From Alphaproteobacteria bacterium (GTDB lineage Bacteria; Pseudomonadota; Alphaproteobacteria; Rs-D84; CACZYB01), in assembly GCA_016297965.1 (NCBI GenBank), contig JAEDDP010000002.1, positions 76,891 to 140,890 on the forward strand: a stretch of 64,000 nt of DNA, written 5' to 3'. The notes beneath the pieces were generated by a model. It made no database searches. It was given only the letters and a program-made list of their open reading frames with translations, and had not been told where the DNA came from. The position numbers were made by a program, and so were the translations under genes. The first letter of the stretch is position 1, and every line of letters starts with the position of its first letter. This document shows, piece after piece, positions 33,564-42,709 of the stretch.

Positions 33564-36170
33564 ATGGAAGAAAATAATCAAATGCAAGTTATAAAGTCTG
33601 ATGCTATTAAAAATTCGGAAACTCCGATTGTGAATTTAAAGCCAAGTATGGAAAAAAATAAAAAGAAAAAAAGCAAGCTTGAAATATTTTTTATTTCGTT
33701 GTTTTTCTTTTCCCTTCTTTGCTTATTTACATTTATTTTTGTTTTTATGCGTTATGGTGTGAACCTTCCTGATTATAATCAATTGGCGGAATACAAACCT
33801 CCGGTTACAAGTAGGTTTTATGCCGGTGATGGAAGTTTGCTTACCGAATATGCGACAGAGCAAAGAATTTTTGTCCCACTTAAAGATATTCCACCGAATT
33901 TGATAAATGCCTTTATTTCGGCGGAAGATAAAAATTTTTGGACCCATTCTGGTATTGATTTGGTTGGTATCGTAAGGGCCACTATTGTAAATGTTAAAAA
34001 CAAACTTTTGGGTGGTGGTCGTCGTATGGTTGGTGCATCAACTATTACTCAACAGGTGGCAAAAAACTTTTTCCTTTCATCCGAACAATCAATGACACGA
34101 AAGATTAAGGAAATTATTTTGGCATTGAAGATGGAAAGGGCTTTTTCAAAGCGTCATATTTTGACATTGTATTTCAATCAAATATTCCTTGGGTTCCGTT
34201 CGTATGGTGTTGCGGCGGCGGCACTTAATTACTTCAATAAATCGTTGGATGAATTGACACTTTCGGAATGTGCATTTTTGGCATCGCTTCCAAAGGCACC
34301 GAATAATTATAACCCGATAACCAATAAGGACAGGGCAATTACTCGTCGTAATTGGGTGCTTGATAGAATGGCGGAAGATGGCTATATCTCGCAGGAAGAA
34401 GCCGAAGTTGCAAAGCAGGATGATATTGAGGTAAGTGAAAGCTTTATATCAAAAAATCAACGTTATTCCCTTTATTTTTCGGAGGAAGTAAGAAAGTTTT
34501 TATCCGGTATTTATGGTGAAGAACAGCTTTACAGTGGCGGTTTGGCTGTAAGAACAACCGTTGATCCAGAATATCAACGAATTGCGACAAGGGCGGTTCG
34601 TAAGGCTTTGCTTAACTTTGACAAGAAAAAAGGATGGCGTGGTGCCGAAAAACATATTGATATTGACGCCGAAGAATGGCTTCAAGATGCAACAATTGTA
34701 AAGCAATTGGAAACAACGAATAAGGAGTTGTGGCAAATCCTTTTGGCAAGGAATGAAATTTCATCCGGTGTTGAAGATGATGGTTGGAGAAGGGCGATTG
34801 TTTTGAATGTTGATGATAAAACTGCAAGTATTGGTTTGTCAAAGGGCGACAGAGGTGTGATTACACTTGATAGTCTTGGTTGGTCAAGAAGAAAGTTTAG
34901 TGATGTCAGTGATGAAACTGCACCGATAAAGTCAATGAATGAAGTTTTGAAAAAGGGCGATATCGTATTTGTGAAGTTGGTTGATGGAAAAACACTTCAA
35001 TATTCATTGCAACAGGTCCCAGAACTTAACGGTGCAATGGTTGTACTTGATCCACATACCGGACGAATTTATGCTCTTGTTGGTGGTTTTTCATATAATA
35101 GAAGTAAGTTTAACCGTGCAACACAGGCCTATCGTCAACCTGGGTCAACAATAAAACCATTCGTTTATTTAACCGCGATTGAAAAGGGATATACTCCATC
35201 GTCGGTTATACTTGATGCGCCGGTTGTGTTGGAAAAAAGTGATGGTGAATTGTGGCGTCCGGAAAATTATGATAATGCGTTTGCCGGTGAAATTACTTTG
35301 CGTCGTGCATTGGAAAAATCAAAAAATAATCCAACAATCCGTATTGCAAAGGATATTGGTGTTCGTACTTTCCTTAAAAATGCCCTTAAATTTGGGGTAT
35401 ACAAAAAGGTTGATGAACCAAATCTTTCTATGGCATTAGGTAGTGGTGATACTACATTGCTTGATTTAACATCTGCGTTTGCAAAAATTATAAATGGCGG
35501 AAAGAATATGAAACCGTTCCTTGTTGACCGAGTTCAAGATAGAAACGGAAAAACGGTTTATAAAAGTGATGAACGTGAATGTGAAAATTGTTCAAATATT
35601 GATTGGGTTCAAAATTCTCTTCCTCCGGAAGTTAAGGATGAACGGGAACAACTTTCCGATCCAGTATCTCTTTACCAAATTGTAAATATTTTACAAGGTG
35701 TTGTTGAAAGAGGAAGTGGTTGGATGGCACGAATTCCGGGAAAAACAATTTGTGGAAAGACCGGTACATCAAATGACCAAAAGGATGTTTGGTTTGTGGG
35801 TGGTACTCCGGATTTGGTGGCTGGTGTGTTCCTTGGTTATGACCAACCAAAAAGTTTGGGAAGTTATGCTGCGGGTGGTTCGTTGGCGGCCCCTATATTT
35901 AAGGACTTTATGGAACAAGTTTTGAAGAACAAAAAGGATGTTGCTTTCCGTGTACCAAAGGGGGTAAGTCTTGTTCGTGTTAATCGTGAAACAGGAAAGC
36001 CAGCAACAGTAAATGATGCAAACTTTAATGTCGTATTGGAGGCATTTAAGGAAGGTACAGAACCATTCAAATTTGAAGGTACAAATGAAAAAACATTTGA
36101 TGAAAATCCATCTTCTGTGAATACGGAAGTTGAGGTTGATACAGAAGCAAATTTTGATGGTATTTATTAA
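33564..36170 (+). CDS. mrcA: Penicillin-binding protein 1A (bifunctional transglycosylase/transpeptidase)
   Basis: 868 residues from the ATG at 33564 with GGGGAA upstream. A cytoplasmic basic tail is followed by one membrane anchor (residues about 42-64). GT51 glycosyltransferase motifs: FISAEDKNFWTHSGID with the catalytic Glu, GASTITQQVAKNFFL, RKIKEIILALKME, and KRHILTLYFNQIFLG. An OB-like insert at residues 290-470 is typical of PBP1a. Transpeptidase motifs: QPGSTIKPFVYL (SxxK), SKNNPTI (SxN) and CGKTGTSN (KTG). It polymerises and crosslinks peptidoglycan. It starts a run with murA and nrdR downstream. Confidence 0.97.
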   Translation: MEENNQMQVIKSDAIKNSETPIVNLKPSMEKNKKKKSKLEIFFISLFFFSLLCLFTFIFVFMRYGVNLPDYNQLAEYKPPVTSRFYAGDGSLLTEYATEQRIFVPLKDIPPNLINAFISAEDKNFWTHSGIDLVGIVRATIVNVKNKLLGGGRRMVGASTITQQVAKNFFLSSEQSMTRKIKEIILALKMERAFSKRHILTLYFNQIFLGFRSYGVAAAALNYFNKSLDELTLSECAFLASLPKAPNNYNPITNKDRAITRRNWVLDRMAEDGYISQEEAEVAKQDDIEVSESFISKNQRYSLYFSEEVRKFLSGIYGEEQLYSGGLAVRTTVDPEYQRIATRAVRKALLNFDKKKGWRGAEKHIDIDAEEWLQDATIVKQLETTNKELWQILLARNEISSGVEDDGWRRAIVLNVDDKTASIGLSKGDRGVITLDSLGWSRRKFSDVSDETAPIKSMNEVLKKGDIVFVKLVDGKTLQYSLQQVPELNGAMVVLDPHTGRIYALVGGFSYNRSKFNRATQAYRQPGSTIKPFVYLTAIEKGYTPSSVILDAPVVLEKSDGELWRPENYDNAFAGEITLRRALEKSKNNPTIRIAKDIGVRTFLKNALKFGVYKKVDEPNLSMALGSGDTTLLDLTSAFAKIINGGKNMKPFLVDRVQDRNGKTVYKSDERECENCSNIDWVQNSLPPEVKDEREQLSDPVSLYQIVNILQGVVERGSGWMARIPGKTICGKTGTSNDQKDVWFVGGTPDLVAGVFLGYDQPKSLGSYAAGGSLAAPIFKDFMEQVLKNKKDVAFRVPKGVSLVRVNRETGKPATVNDANFNVVLEAFKEGTEPFKFEGTNEKTFDENPSSVNTEVEVDTEANFDGIY

Positions 36171-36191
36171 AGATAGGATTTAGGAGTTATT

Positions 36192-37517
36192 ATGGACTTT
36201 TTTAAAATAAGAGGTGGAAAGCCGTTAAATGGAAGTGTAAAAATTCGTGGTGCAAAAAATTCCGTATTGGAGTTGATGCCTGCGGCATTGTTGACTGATG
36301 AACCTGTGATTTTGCATAATGTTCCTTGTCTTTCCGATATTGAAACATTAAAGGAGTTGTTGGAAAATTTTGGGTCAAAGGTGGAATGGAATAAGGAAAC
36401 ACACACACTTGTTATTTCAACACCGGTTATTACAAGTATTAAGGCTCCGTATGAAATTGTGAAAAAAATGCGTGCCTCTATTTATGTGCTTGGCGCTCTT
36501 ATGGGAAGATGTGGTGAGGCGAAGGTTTCTGCTCCTGGTGGATGTGTTATTGGGCAACGTCCGGTGAATATTCATTTGGAGGCATTGGAAGCATTGGGTG
36601 CGAATATTGAACTTCATCACGGTTATATTATTGGAAATGCCCCAGAAAAGAATGGTAGAAAAAGACTTGTTGGTGGAGTCGTAAATGGACTTGTTCGCAT
36701 TCAAAACGGTGTGCATATTACAACACATGGTGGTACAGTTAATGCGATTGAGTCGGCGGTTCTTGCCGATGGGGAAACAACCATTCGTTATGCATCTGTG
36801 GAACCCGAAGTTGATGACCTTATCAATATGTTAAACTCTATGGGAGCAAAGATTACCCGCGAAAAGGATGGCGATGTGAACATTATAAAGATTGTTGGTG
36901 TTGAAAAGCTTCATGGTTGTGAATATTCTGTTATGTCAGACAGGCTTGAAGCGGGAACCTATGCCATTGCGGCGTTTATGACACATGGTGTGATTGATAT
37001 TCAGGATGCCGATATGTCAACGATGACCGATGTTATTGAAAAATTCAGGGCTGTTGGTGGAAAAATTGAAAAAACAGAAACTGGATTTATTGCGGATGGT
37101 CGTGGTTGTGTCCTTAAATCTGTTGATGTTAATGTTGAACAATATCCGGGCTTTCCAACCGATATGCAATCGCAATTTATGGCAATGATGACAATATCCG
37201 AAGGTGTTTCAGTTTTAAAAGAAAGTCTTTTTGAAAACAGGTTGATGTATGTTCCTGAACTTCAACGTATGGGTGCGAATATTGAAATTCTTGGCGACAG
37301 TACCGCAAAATTTATTGGTGTGAAATTCCTTAATGCGGCGGATGTGATGGCTTCGGATTTACGAAGTGGTGCGGCGTTGACTATTGCTGGACTTGTTGCC
37401 GAAGGTGAAACTGTTTTGCATCGTGTGTATCACATTTACCGCGGTTATGAAAGCTTTGCTGAAAACTTACGTGCGTTGGGTGCGGATATAGAAATTTGTC
37501 AGGAACAGGAAGGTTAG
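36192..37517 (+). CDS. murA: UDP-N-acetylglucosamine 1-carboxyvinyltransferase
   Basis: 441 residues; AGGAG precedes the ATG. Catalyses the first committed step of peptidoglycan synthesis, transferring enolpyruvate from PEP. RGAKNSVLELMPAALLTDEP contains Lys22 and Asn23. The loop APGGCVIGQRPVNIHLEALEALGA carries the active-site Cys targeted by fosfomycin. FPTDMQSQFMAMMTISEG, ENRLMYVPELQRMGANI and ASDLRSGAALTIAGLVAEG are the usual late motifs. 21 nt after mrcA, likely co-transcribed, a coherent cell-wall pair. Confidence 0.98.
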   Translation: MDFFKIRGGKPLNGSVKIRGAKNSVLELMPAALLTDEPVILHNVPCLSDIETLKELLENFGSKVEWNKETHTLVISTPVITSIKAPYEIVKKMRASIYVLGALMGRCGEAKVSAPGGCVIGQRPVNIHLEALEALGANIELHHGYIIGNAPEKNGRKRLVGGVVNGLVRIQNGVHITTHGGTVNAIESAVLADGETTIRYASVEPEVDDLINMLNSMGAKITREKDGDVNIIKIVGVEKLHGCEYSVMSDRLEAGTYAIAAFMTHGVIDIQDADMSTMTDVIEKFRAVGGKIEKTETGFIADGRGCVLKSVDVNVEQYPGFPTDMQSQFMAMMTISEGVSVLKESLFENRLMYVPELQRMGANIEILGDSTAKFIGVKFLNAADVMASDLRSGAALTIAGLVAEGETVLHRVYHIYRGYESFAENLRALGADIEICQEQEG

Positions 37518-37526
37518 GGGGAAAAT

Positions 37527-38078
37527 ATGCGTTGTCCTTTTTGTGCTTCGCCGGATACTCAGGTAAAAGATTCCCGTGTAGCGGAGGATGGTTCGTATAT
37601 TAAAAGACGTCGTTTTTGTACCGAATGTGGTTCACGTTTTACAACGTTTGAACGTGTGCAACTTAAAGAAATTATGGTGAAAAAATCAAATGGAGTGATT
37701 GTTCCATTTGAACGGGAAAAGCTTCTTCAATCAATAAAGATTGCATGTAAAAAAAGACCGATTACTGATGAACGAATTGATAAAATTGTATCATCTATAC
37801 AACGACAACTTGAAACAACAGGAGAGGGTGAAGTTTCATCGCGTGAAATTGGCAGTTTAGCAATGGAAATACTTTCATCACTTGATATTGTCGCGTATAT
37901 AAGATTTGCATCGGTGTATTATAATTTTGATACTAAAGATGATTTTTCAAAGTTTATTGAAAAAATAAAAAAAGAAGTTTTAGATGAAAAAGAATCTGAT
38001 GAAGTTTTAACAAAATCTTATGATAAATGTTCGTTAGATACAGATTTTAGTCCTGCTAAAAAAGATGAATTATTTTAA
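37527..38078 (+). CDS. nrdR: Transcriptional repressor NrdR
   Basis: 183 residues; GGGGG upstream of the ATG, 9 nt after the murA stop. Zinc ribbon MRCPFCASPDTQVKDSR...RRRFCTECGSRFTTFERV (four Cys), followed by an ATP-cone (VKKSNGVIVPFEREKLLQSIKIACKKRPI and ...SREIGSLAMEILSSLDIVAYIRFASVYYNF). Represses ribonucleotide reductase genes by binding NrdR boxes, sensing dATP/ATP. A Lys/Asp/Ser-rich tail of about 30 residues extends beyond the usual end. No nrd gene lies in this window. Confidence 0.96.
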   Translation: MRCPFCASPDTQVKDSRVAEDGSYIKRRRFCTECGSRFTTFERVQLKEIMVKKSNGVIVPFEREKLLQSIKIACKKRPITDERIDKIVSSIQRQLETTGEGEVSSREIGSLAMEILSSLDIVAYIRFASVYYNFDTKDDFSKFIEKIKKEVLDEKESDEVLTKSYDKCSLDTDFSPAKKDELF

Positions 38079-38093
38079 ATGAAAGGAAAAGAA

Positions 38094-38549
38094 ATGATTA
38101 AAGAAAAACAAAAAGAATCTTTTAAAAAAACTGATAAAGAACTAACCCTTTCAAAGAAAGAAGTTGATTCTATTTTATCAAATTTTTCACAATCGCTACT
38201 TGAAGATTTGGAACTTTTTGGTAATGATTTTTTGACTGAAGCAGAAAAGAATGCTTTTAAAAGGGCAAGAGAAATTCGTAAATTTTTTCCAAAATACAAG
38301 ATGACACAATTTGGAATGCTTGATCAAGAATTGCTTTCGAAAATGACTTATCAATCTGTTTTAGGTGTAAGTTTTTCGGATAATAAAAAGGATAAATTAG
38401 TTAGAAAATTTAATCGTCGGATTGTTCGTAACTATATTTTGTCTTTTATTCTTGGAGGATTAGTTGCCGGTGGTGTGGTTGTTGCACCAAAGATTAAGCA
38501 ACAAATGACAAAACAAATTACCGAAAATTCAATTCAAAATCAACGATAA
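38094..38549 (+). CDS. Small protein with C-terminal membrane segment, unknown
   Basis: 151 residues from the ATG at 38094 (AAAGG 8 nt upstream); an ATG at 38079, abutting the nrdR stop, is the alternative. A highly charged Lys/Glu N-terminal half is followed by AFKRAREIRKFFPKYKMTQFGML, then a single hydrophobic segment near residues 115-135 (ILSFILGGLVAGGVVVAP) and a Lys/Gln/Asn-rich tail. Looks like a C-terminally anchored membrane protein. No family recognised. Co-oriented with and very close to nrdR. Confidence 0.65.
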   Translation: MIKEKQKESFKKTDKELTLSKKEVDSILSNFSQSLLEDLELFGNDFLTEAEKNAFKRAREIRKFFPKYKMTQFGMLDQELLSKMTYQSVLGVSFSDNKKDKLVRKFNRRIVRNYILSFILGGLVAGGVVVAPKIKQQMTKQITENSIQNQR

Positions 38550-38551
38550 TT

Positions 38552-39559
38552 TTATCGTATTTTGAAGTTTTGTTTTTCAATAAATCTTTGGATATACTTT
38601 TTTTCTTTTTTGTATTTTTTATTACACGAACTTTTGTTTATTTTTGTGTAGTATTCTTGTAGTGCCTTTTTGTTGCCGGTATATATACCATGTACATCAA
38701 AGTTTACAATTTGATCAATACGGGCGGCGGTCCAAAGAAGTGTGTCAAGGTTTCGTTCGTTTGCCTTTAACCCATATTTATCAAAGCTTTTCTTTGCCTT
38801 TAATTTATTGTAAAGGATCCATTGGGCATTTTCTATTCCTATATTAAATTCCGGATTTTCAAATAAAAAATTTGCCCGTGATGCGGATACAATAAGTCTG
38901 TCTTTTAACTCCTTATCCTTGATTGTTTGGGCAAGGCAATATTCGGCGTTTGGGTTGCCAGTATATAAAATGTCATTTTTTATATTATCAAATCCGGCGG
39001 CGATTTCCAAAGCTTGTGGATCCTTTAATGTCTTATTTTGGCGTACGTACCAAATTAAATTTGGGTTGCTTTTTGATAAATCCTGTTTATCAATTCCATT
39101 ACGAAGGTAGTAATTGCTTATACTTATTTGTTTTGAATAATATCCGGGATTTTTTTGTGTTAAAAGCTTTTGTAAATTCTTGTATGGGGTGATTTCATCA
39201 ACATTATAAAAAATGTTGAGTGTGATGTTGTGATAAAATTGTGAAATGATATAGCAGGCATCTGTGTTTCCCATTTTTGCCAACATTTTCATACTGTTTA
39301 AAATCAAATTTTGTATTTGTTTGGTTCCGGAAATAAGTTCTTCCCTTAAACAAATATAACAATATGCCAAAAAATTTATATCCAAGCTTTTGGAATTGGT
39401 TTTGAAAAAATCTTCGGAAATATTTGTTGGAATGGAATCAATTAACAAATTTTTCTTTAATCTTTCAAACAATGGGCTTCTTCTTGGAAGATAGCCGATA
39501 GAGTGCAAATAGTAGTATATTTTTGATTTTAAAAGTGTGTCTAAATCTATTTCATTCAT
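38552..39559 (-). CDS. Helical hypothetical protein
   Basis: 335 residues with no signal peptide. Composition is Leu/Ile/Asn/Lys/Tyr-rich, with repeated helical segments such as FLAYCYICLREELISGTKQI, MKMLAKMGNTDACYIISQFYHN and NPNAEYCLAQTIKDKELKDR. The A-x-x-Y-x-L-A spacing recalls Sel1/TPR-type solenoids, but I cannot place a firm repeat. Its end is 2 nt from the convergent gene at 38094-38549. Unknown function. Confidence 0.65.
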   Translation of the reverse strand: MNEIDLDTLLKSKIYYYLHSIGYLPRRSPLFERLKKNLLIDSIPTNISEDFFKTNSKSLDINFLAYCYICLREELISGTKQIQNLILNSMKMLAKMGNTDACYIISQFYHNITLNIFYNVDEITPYKNLQKLLTQKNPGYYSKQISISNYYLRNGIDKQDLSKSNPNLIWYVRQNKTLKDPQALEIAAGFDNIKNDILYTGNPNAEYCLAQTIKDKELKDRLIVSASRANFLFENPEFNIGIENAQWILYNKLKAKKSFDKYGLKANERNLDTLLWTAARIDQIVNFDVHGIYTGNKKALQEYYTKINKSSCNKKYKKEKKYIQRFIEKQNFKIR

Positions 39560-39640
39560 CTATCTTACTTTCTTTGCGGGTATTTTATCAATATGAAAAG
39601 TTTTGTCAATATTTTATTTGTGTTTTTGGGTAAAAATTCC

Positions 39641-39669
39641 TTGACGAATAATATGAAATGTTTTATATT
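39641..39669 (+). promoter_or_regulatory. Promoter for comM
   Basis: TTGACG (39641-39646), 17 bp, TATATT (39664-39669), about 30 nt before the ATG at 39703. Confidence 0.6.
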
Positions 39670-39702
39670 TGTTCTTGTGTTTTATTTCGTGGAAGGATGG
39701 AA

Positions 39703-41214
39703 ATGTTAGCAAAAATTTTAACCCCAGCATTCAGTGGTATTGATGTTATAAAGGTTTCGGTGGAGGTGATGATTTCTTCGGGTCTTCCAAAGTTTGCGAT
39801 TGTTGGACTTCCAGATAAGGCGATAAGTGAGGCGAAGGAGCGCATACAGTCCGCATTTTCCGCGATGGGGTTTTCTTTGCCGGCAAAAAGAATTATTGTC
39901 AATTTGGCACCGGCGGATGTGGTGAAGGAAGGTTCTCATTTTGATTTGCCTATTGCCGTGGCGATTTTGACGGCACTTAATGTGATTGATGCAAATGAAG
40001 TACAAAACTATATGATTTTGGGGGAACTTGGGCTTGACGGAACGATAAAATCGGTTAATGGAATTTTGCCAACGGCGGTGGCGGCGAATGCACTTGGGCT
40101 TGGGGTGATTTGTCCGGAAAGTCAGGTAAGTGAAGCCCTATGGGCGGGGAATAAAATGGTTTTGGGACCGGAAAACCTTATATCGCTTATCAATCATTTT
40201 AAGGGAAATCAGATTATTGATAATGTGTCAACTCCACCAAAGTTTGAGGAACATTATACTGTTGATATGTCCGATATAAAGGGACAGGAGATGGCAAGAA
40301 AGGCTTTGGAAATTGCGGCTGTTGGTGGACATCATTTATTGATGATTGGTCCGCCGGGTGTGGGAAAGTCAATGTTGGCGTCGCGACTTCCGACGATACT
40401 TCCTCCGATGACGGCAAAGGAGGCATTGGAGATTTCAACCATAAAATCTGTTGCCGGAGAGTTGGGTGAAAACGGACTTTCAATTATTCGTCCGTTCCGT
40501 TCACCACATCATACCGCATCACAGGTTGCCCTTACCGGTGGTGGTTTGCATGCAAAACCAGGGGAAGTTTCCCTGGCACACAATGGTATATTGTTTTTGG
40601 ATGAACTTCCTGAATTTTCATCTCAGGCATTGGACAGTTTGCGTCAACCACTTGAAACCGGAGTGGTAAGTGTTGCACGTGCGAATGGACATATTACGTA
40701 TCCTGCAAAATTTCAGCTTGTTGCTGCGATGAATCCATGTAAGTGTGGACATTTCGGTGAGCCGGATTGTGAATGTTCCTTGGCTCCGTTATGCGCACAA
40801 AAGTATCAGAATAGAATCAGTGGTCCGCTTTATGACAGAATTGATTTGACGGTTGGGGTTGAAAGTATAAATCCGTGGGAATTGTCTTCATTGAAGCCAA
40901 GCGAAAGTTCAGCGGTTGTAAAGGAAAGGGTGATTAAGGCACGAAAGTTTCAAAATGACCGATTGAAAAAGATTTATGGTTGCGATATGGAAAAGGTTAA
41001 TGCTTTGCTTTCGGGTACGGAAATTGAAAATTCGGCGATGTTGACGGAGGAGGCGAAAACTTTGCTTACAAAGTCGGCGGAAAAGTTGAAATTGTCGGCA
41101 AGGTCATATTATAAAACTATGCGTGTGGCAAGGACGGTTGCCGATATGGATTTCAGGGATAAAGTTTTGCCATCGGATATTTCTATGGCATTGAATTTCC
41201 GAAGAAAAGTTTAG
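39703..41214 (+). CDS. comM: YifB/ComM family Mg-chelatase-like AAA+ ATPase
   Basis: 503 residues. The ATG at 39703 is chosen because AAGGA lies 6 nt upstream and the family N-terminus (MLAKILTPAFSGIDVIKVSVEV) begins there. The N-terminal Lon-like domain contains GLPKFAIVGLPDKAISEAKERI. The AAA+ domain has Walker A GPPGVGKSMLASRLPT, Walker B GILFLDELPEF, and AAMNPCKCGHFG. The Mg-chelatase C-terminal lid contains SARSYYKTMRVARTVADM. In ComM this hexameric helicase promotes branch migration during natural transformation and recombination. Other natural-transformation genes are not seen here. Confidence 0.93.
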   Translation: MLAKILTPAFSGIDVIKVSVEVMISSGLPKFAIVGLPDKAISEAKERIQSAFSAMGFSLPAKRIIVNLAPADVVKEGSHFDLPIAVAILTALNVIDANEVQNYMILGELGLDGTIKSVNGILPTAVAANALGLGVICPESQVSEALWAGNKMVLGPENLISLINHFKGNQIIDNVSTPPKFEEHYTVDMSDIKGQEMARKALEIAAVGGHHLLMIGPPGVGKSMLASRLPTILPPMTAKEALEISTIKSVAGELGENGLSIIRPFRSPHHTASQVALTGGGLHAKPGEVSLAHNGILFLDELPEFSSQALDSLRQPLETGVVSVARANGHITYPAKFQLVAAMNPCKCGHFGEPDCECSLAPLCAQKYQNRISGPLYDRIDLTVGVESINPWELSSLKPSESSAVVKERVIKARKFQNDRLKKIYGCDMEKVNALLSGTEIENSAMLTEEAKTLLTKSAEKLKLSARSYYKTMRVARTVADMDFRDKVLPSDISMALNFRRKV

Positions 41215-41215
41215 A

Positions 41216-41419
41216 TTATTTTTCTTTATTATTTATTTTTTGAAATATAATTTCGTTGATTTCATTCATTTGTTCAATTAAGAAAAGTTTTTCCGATGCA
41301 TCCTTATTAGGGCAAAGTTCAACACAAAGTTGTGGATTTTTGAAAAGTGCAATTTTTCCTTCATTGGGATGTCTTGTTTTCCAATAAATTTTACCTTTGG
41401 GCATTCGTTTTTTGTACAT
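41216..41419 (-). CDS. Possible small protein, perhaps a frameshifted remnant
   Basis: 67 codons from ATG at 41419 (or 62 from 41404), ending at the comM stop region. The sequence (GKIYWKTRHPNEGKIALFKN, CVELCPNKDASEKLFLIEQ) looks protein-like, but there is no ribosome-binding site. An ATG at 41434 in another frame would encode MAELECTKNECPK before the frames diverge at an A6 run. A single-base change there would fuse both into a ~72-residue Cys-containing protein. Could be a decayed gene or chance. Confidence 0.3.
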   Translation of the reverse strand: MYKKRMPKGKIYWKTRHPNEGKIALFKNPQLCVELCPNKDASEKLFLIEQMNEINEIIFQKINNKEK

Positions 41420-41603
41420 TCCAATTCAGCCATGCGAAAATTGATGGTAAAATTATTTTGTTTAAAATACTTGGCTATAAAATTTGTGGTGTTATCATTT
41501 TTTCAATTAAAAATTGCTGGGTGAACGATAGGTTTTTGTTCTCCTTGTCAAAAAAATAAATTAGATATATTTATTTATGTTTTAAAATAAATGGAGAAAT
41601 TAA

Positions 41604-41939
41604 ATGAATAAAGTTAATAAAAAAGTAATTTTTGAAAAAATAAATTCTGAAATGCATAAAACTTTGGTGTTTTCTTTTTTGGATGCGAATGGTTTGAAAA
41701 AGGAAAATAATTGTGCCGAATGTGATGGATATTGTGGTTCAACAATTGATTGTTATGCCTGCCTTTTGCCGGATGCAAAGTTAAGAAAGAAGGTTGATAA
41801 TGTTATTGACAATGTTTCAGTAAAAGATTTGTATAAGTATCAGGAAACATTGGATAAAAAGGCAGAAGCCCTTAAAAACAAAAAGTATAAAAGGGTTTCA
41901 GAAATTATTGAATCTGCGGTTTATCTTAAATCTCTTTAA
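41604..41939 (+). CDS. Small Cys-cluster protein, unknown
   Basis: 111 residues; GGAG precedes the ATG and a terminator follows. Residues about 36-55 hold six Cys in CAECDGYCGSTIDCYAC, suggestive of a metal or Fe-S site, flanked by Lys/Glu-rich helices (KVDNVIDNVSVKDLYKYQETLDKKAEALKNKK). No signal peptide, so the Cys are expected to be reduced and metal-bound in the cytoplasm. No family recognised. Confidence 0.7.
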   Translation: MNKVNKKVIFEKINSEMHKTLVFSFLDANGLKKENNCAECDGYCGSTIDCYACLLPDAKLRKKVDNVIDNVSVKDLYKYQETLDKKAEALKNKKYKRVSEIIESAVYLKSL

Positions 41940-41946
41940 AAAATAT

Positions 41947-41970
41947 GGGGCTTTTTAAAAGCCCCGTTTT
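41947..41970. terminator. Bidirectional terminator
   Basis: GGGGCTTTT and AAAAGCCCC form a 9-bp stem with a T-rich tail on both strands, between the Cys-cluster gene and rnc. Confidence 0.8.
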
Positions 41971-41998
41971 CATACATTCACAAATTATGGGAGTTTTT

Positions 41999-42691
41999 TT
42001 AATCTTCCTCAATCAATCCAAGTTTTTTTACAAGTTCGGCGGCAACGTTTTGTTCGGCCTCCTTTTTGGATTGACCGCTTGCTTCAACCGTTATGTCATT
42101 TACGGTTGTTTTTACCGTGAATGTTGGTTGATGTGCAGGACCGGTTTTTGCAATTAAAACATATTCTGGATGTTCGCCAAATTGTTTTTGGGTGTATTCC
42201 TGTAATGTTGTTTTAAAATCCTTAATTGGTTTTTTGGATGATTCAATTCTTTTTTTCCAAAAACGTTCAATTACCTTGTATGCGGTTTCAAAGTCGCTGT
42301 CAAGATAGATGGCGCCAAGGACTGCTTCCACACAATCGGCAAGGATGTTTCTGTTTTTGTATCCCTTTCTTTTGATTTCTTGGTCCGAAAGTTCAATCAT
42401 ATATGGAATATACATTGCTTCGGCGATGCTTGCAAGGGTTCGTGCCGATACAAGGTTTGCGTGTCTTACGGCAAGGGCTCCTTCTTCGTCAAGTGGGTAT
42501 GTTTGGTATAACATTTTTGCAACGGAAAGTCCCAATACTCGGTCGCCCAAAAATTCAAGCCGTTCGTTATTGTCAAGTTTTGTTTTTGTGAAGCTTGAAT
42601 GTGTAAGGGCCTTTTTAAAAAGTACCACACGTGTAAATTTGTACCCGAGTATTTCACAAAATTCTTCGTATTTAATTTCCATTTTTGGCAT
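41999..42691 (-). CDS. rnc: Ribonuclease III
   Basis: 230 residues, normal length. Cleaves double-stranded RNA in rRNA and mRNA processing. The catalytic signature is NNERLEFLGDRVLGLSVA; the second acidic site is in DCVEAVLGAIYLD. The C-terminal dsRBD spans residues about 155-225 (KTTLQEYTQKQFGEHPEYVL..., SGQSKKEAEQNVAAELVKKL). AAGGA lies upstream of the ATG at 42691. Last gene of the rpsP-to-rnc leftward cluster, directly after lepB, a common proteobacterial pairing. Confidence 0.97.
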   Translation of the reverse strand: MPKMEIKYEEFCEILGYKFTRVVLFKKALTHSSFTKTKLDNNERLEFLGDRVLGLSVAKMLYQTYPLDEEGALAVRHANLVSARTLASIAEAMYIPYMIELSDQEIKRKGYKNRNILADCVEAVLGAIYLDSDFETAYKVIERFWKKRIESSKKPIKDFKTTLQEYTQKQFGEHPEYVLIAKTGPAHQPTFTVKTTVNDITVEASGQSKKEAEQNVAAELVKKLGLIEED

Positions 42692-42709
42692 AATTTTATT
42701 CCTTATTTT

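Noticed and set aside
38550..38564. CGATAATTTTATCG hairpin between two convergent genes as a terminator
   Set aside because: The stem is short and AT-rich with no strong T run after it on either strand, so I do not call it.
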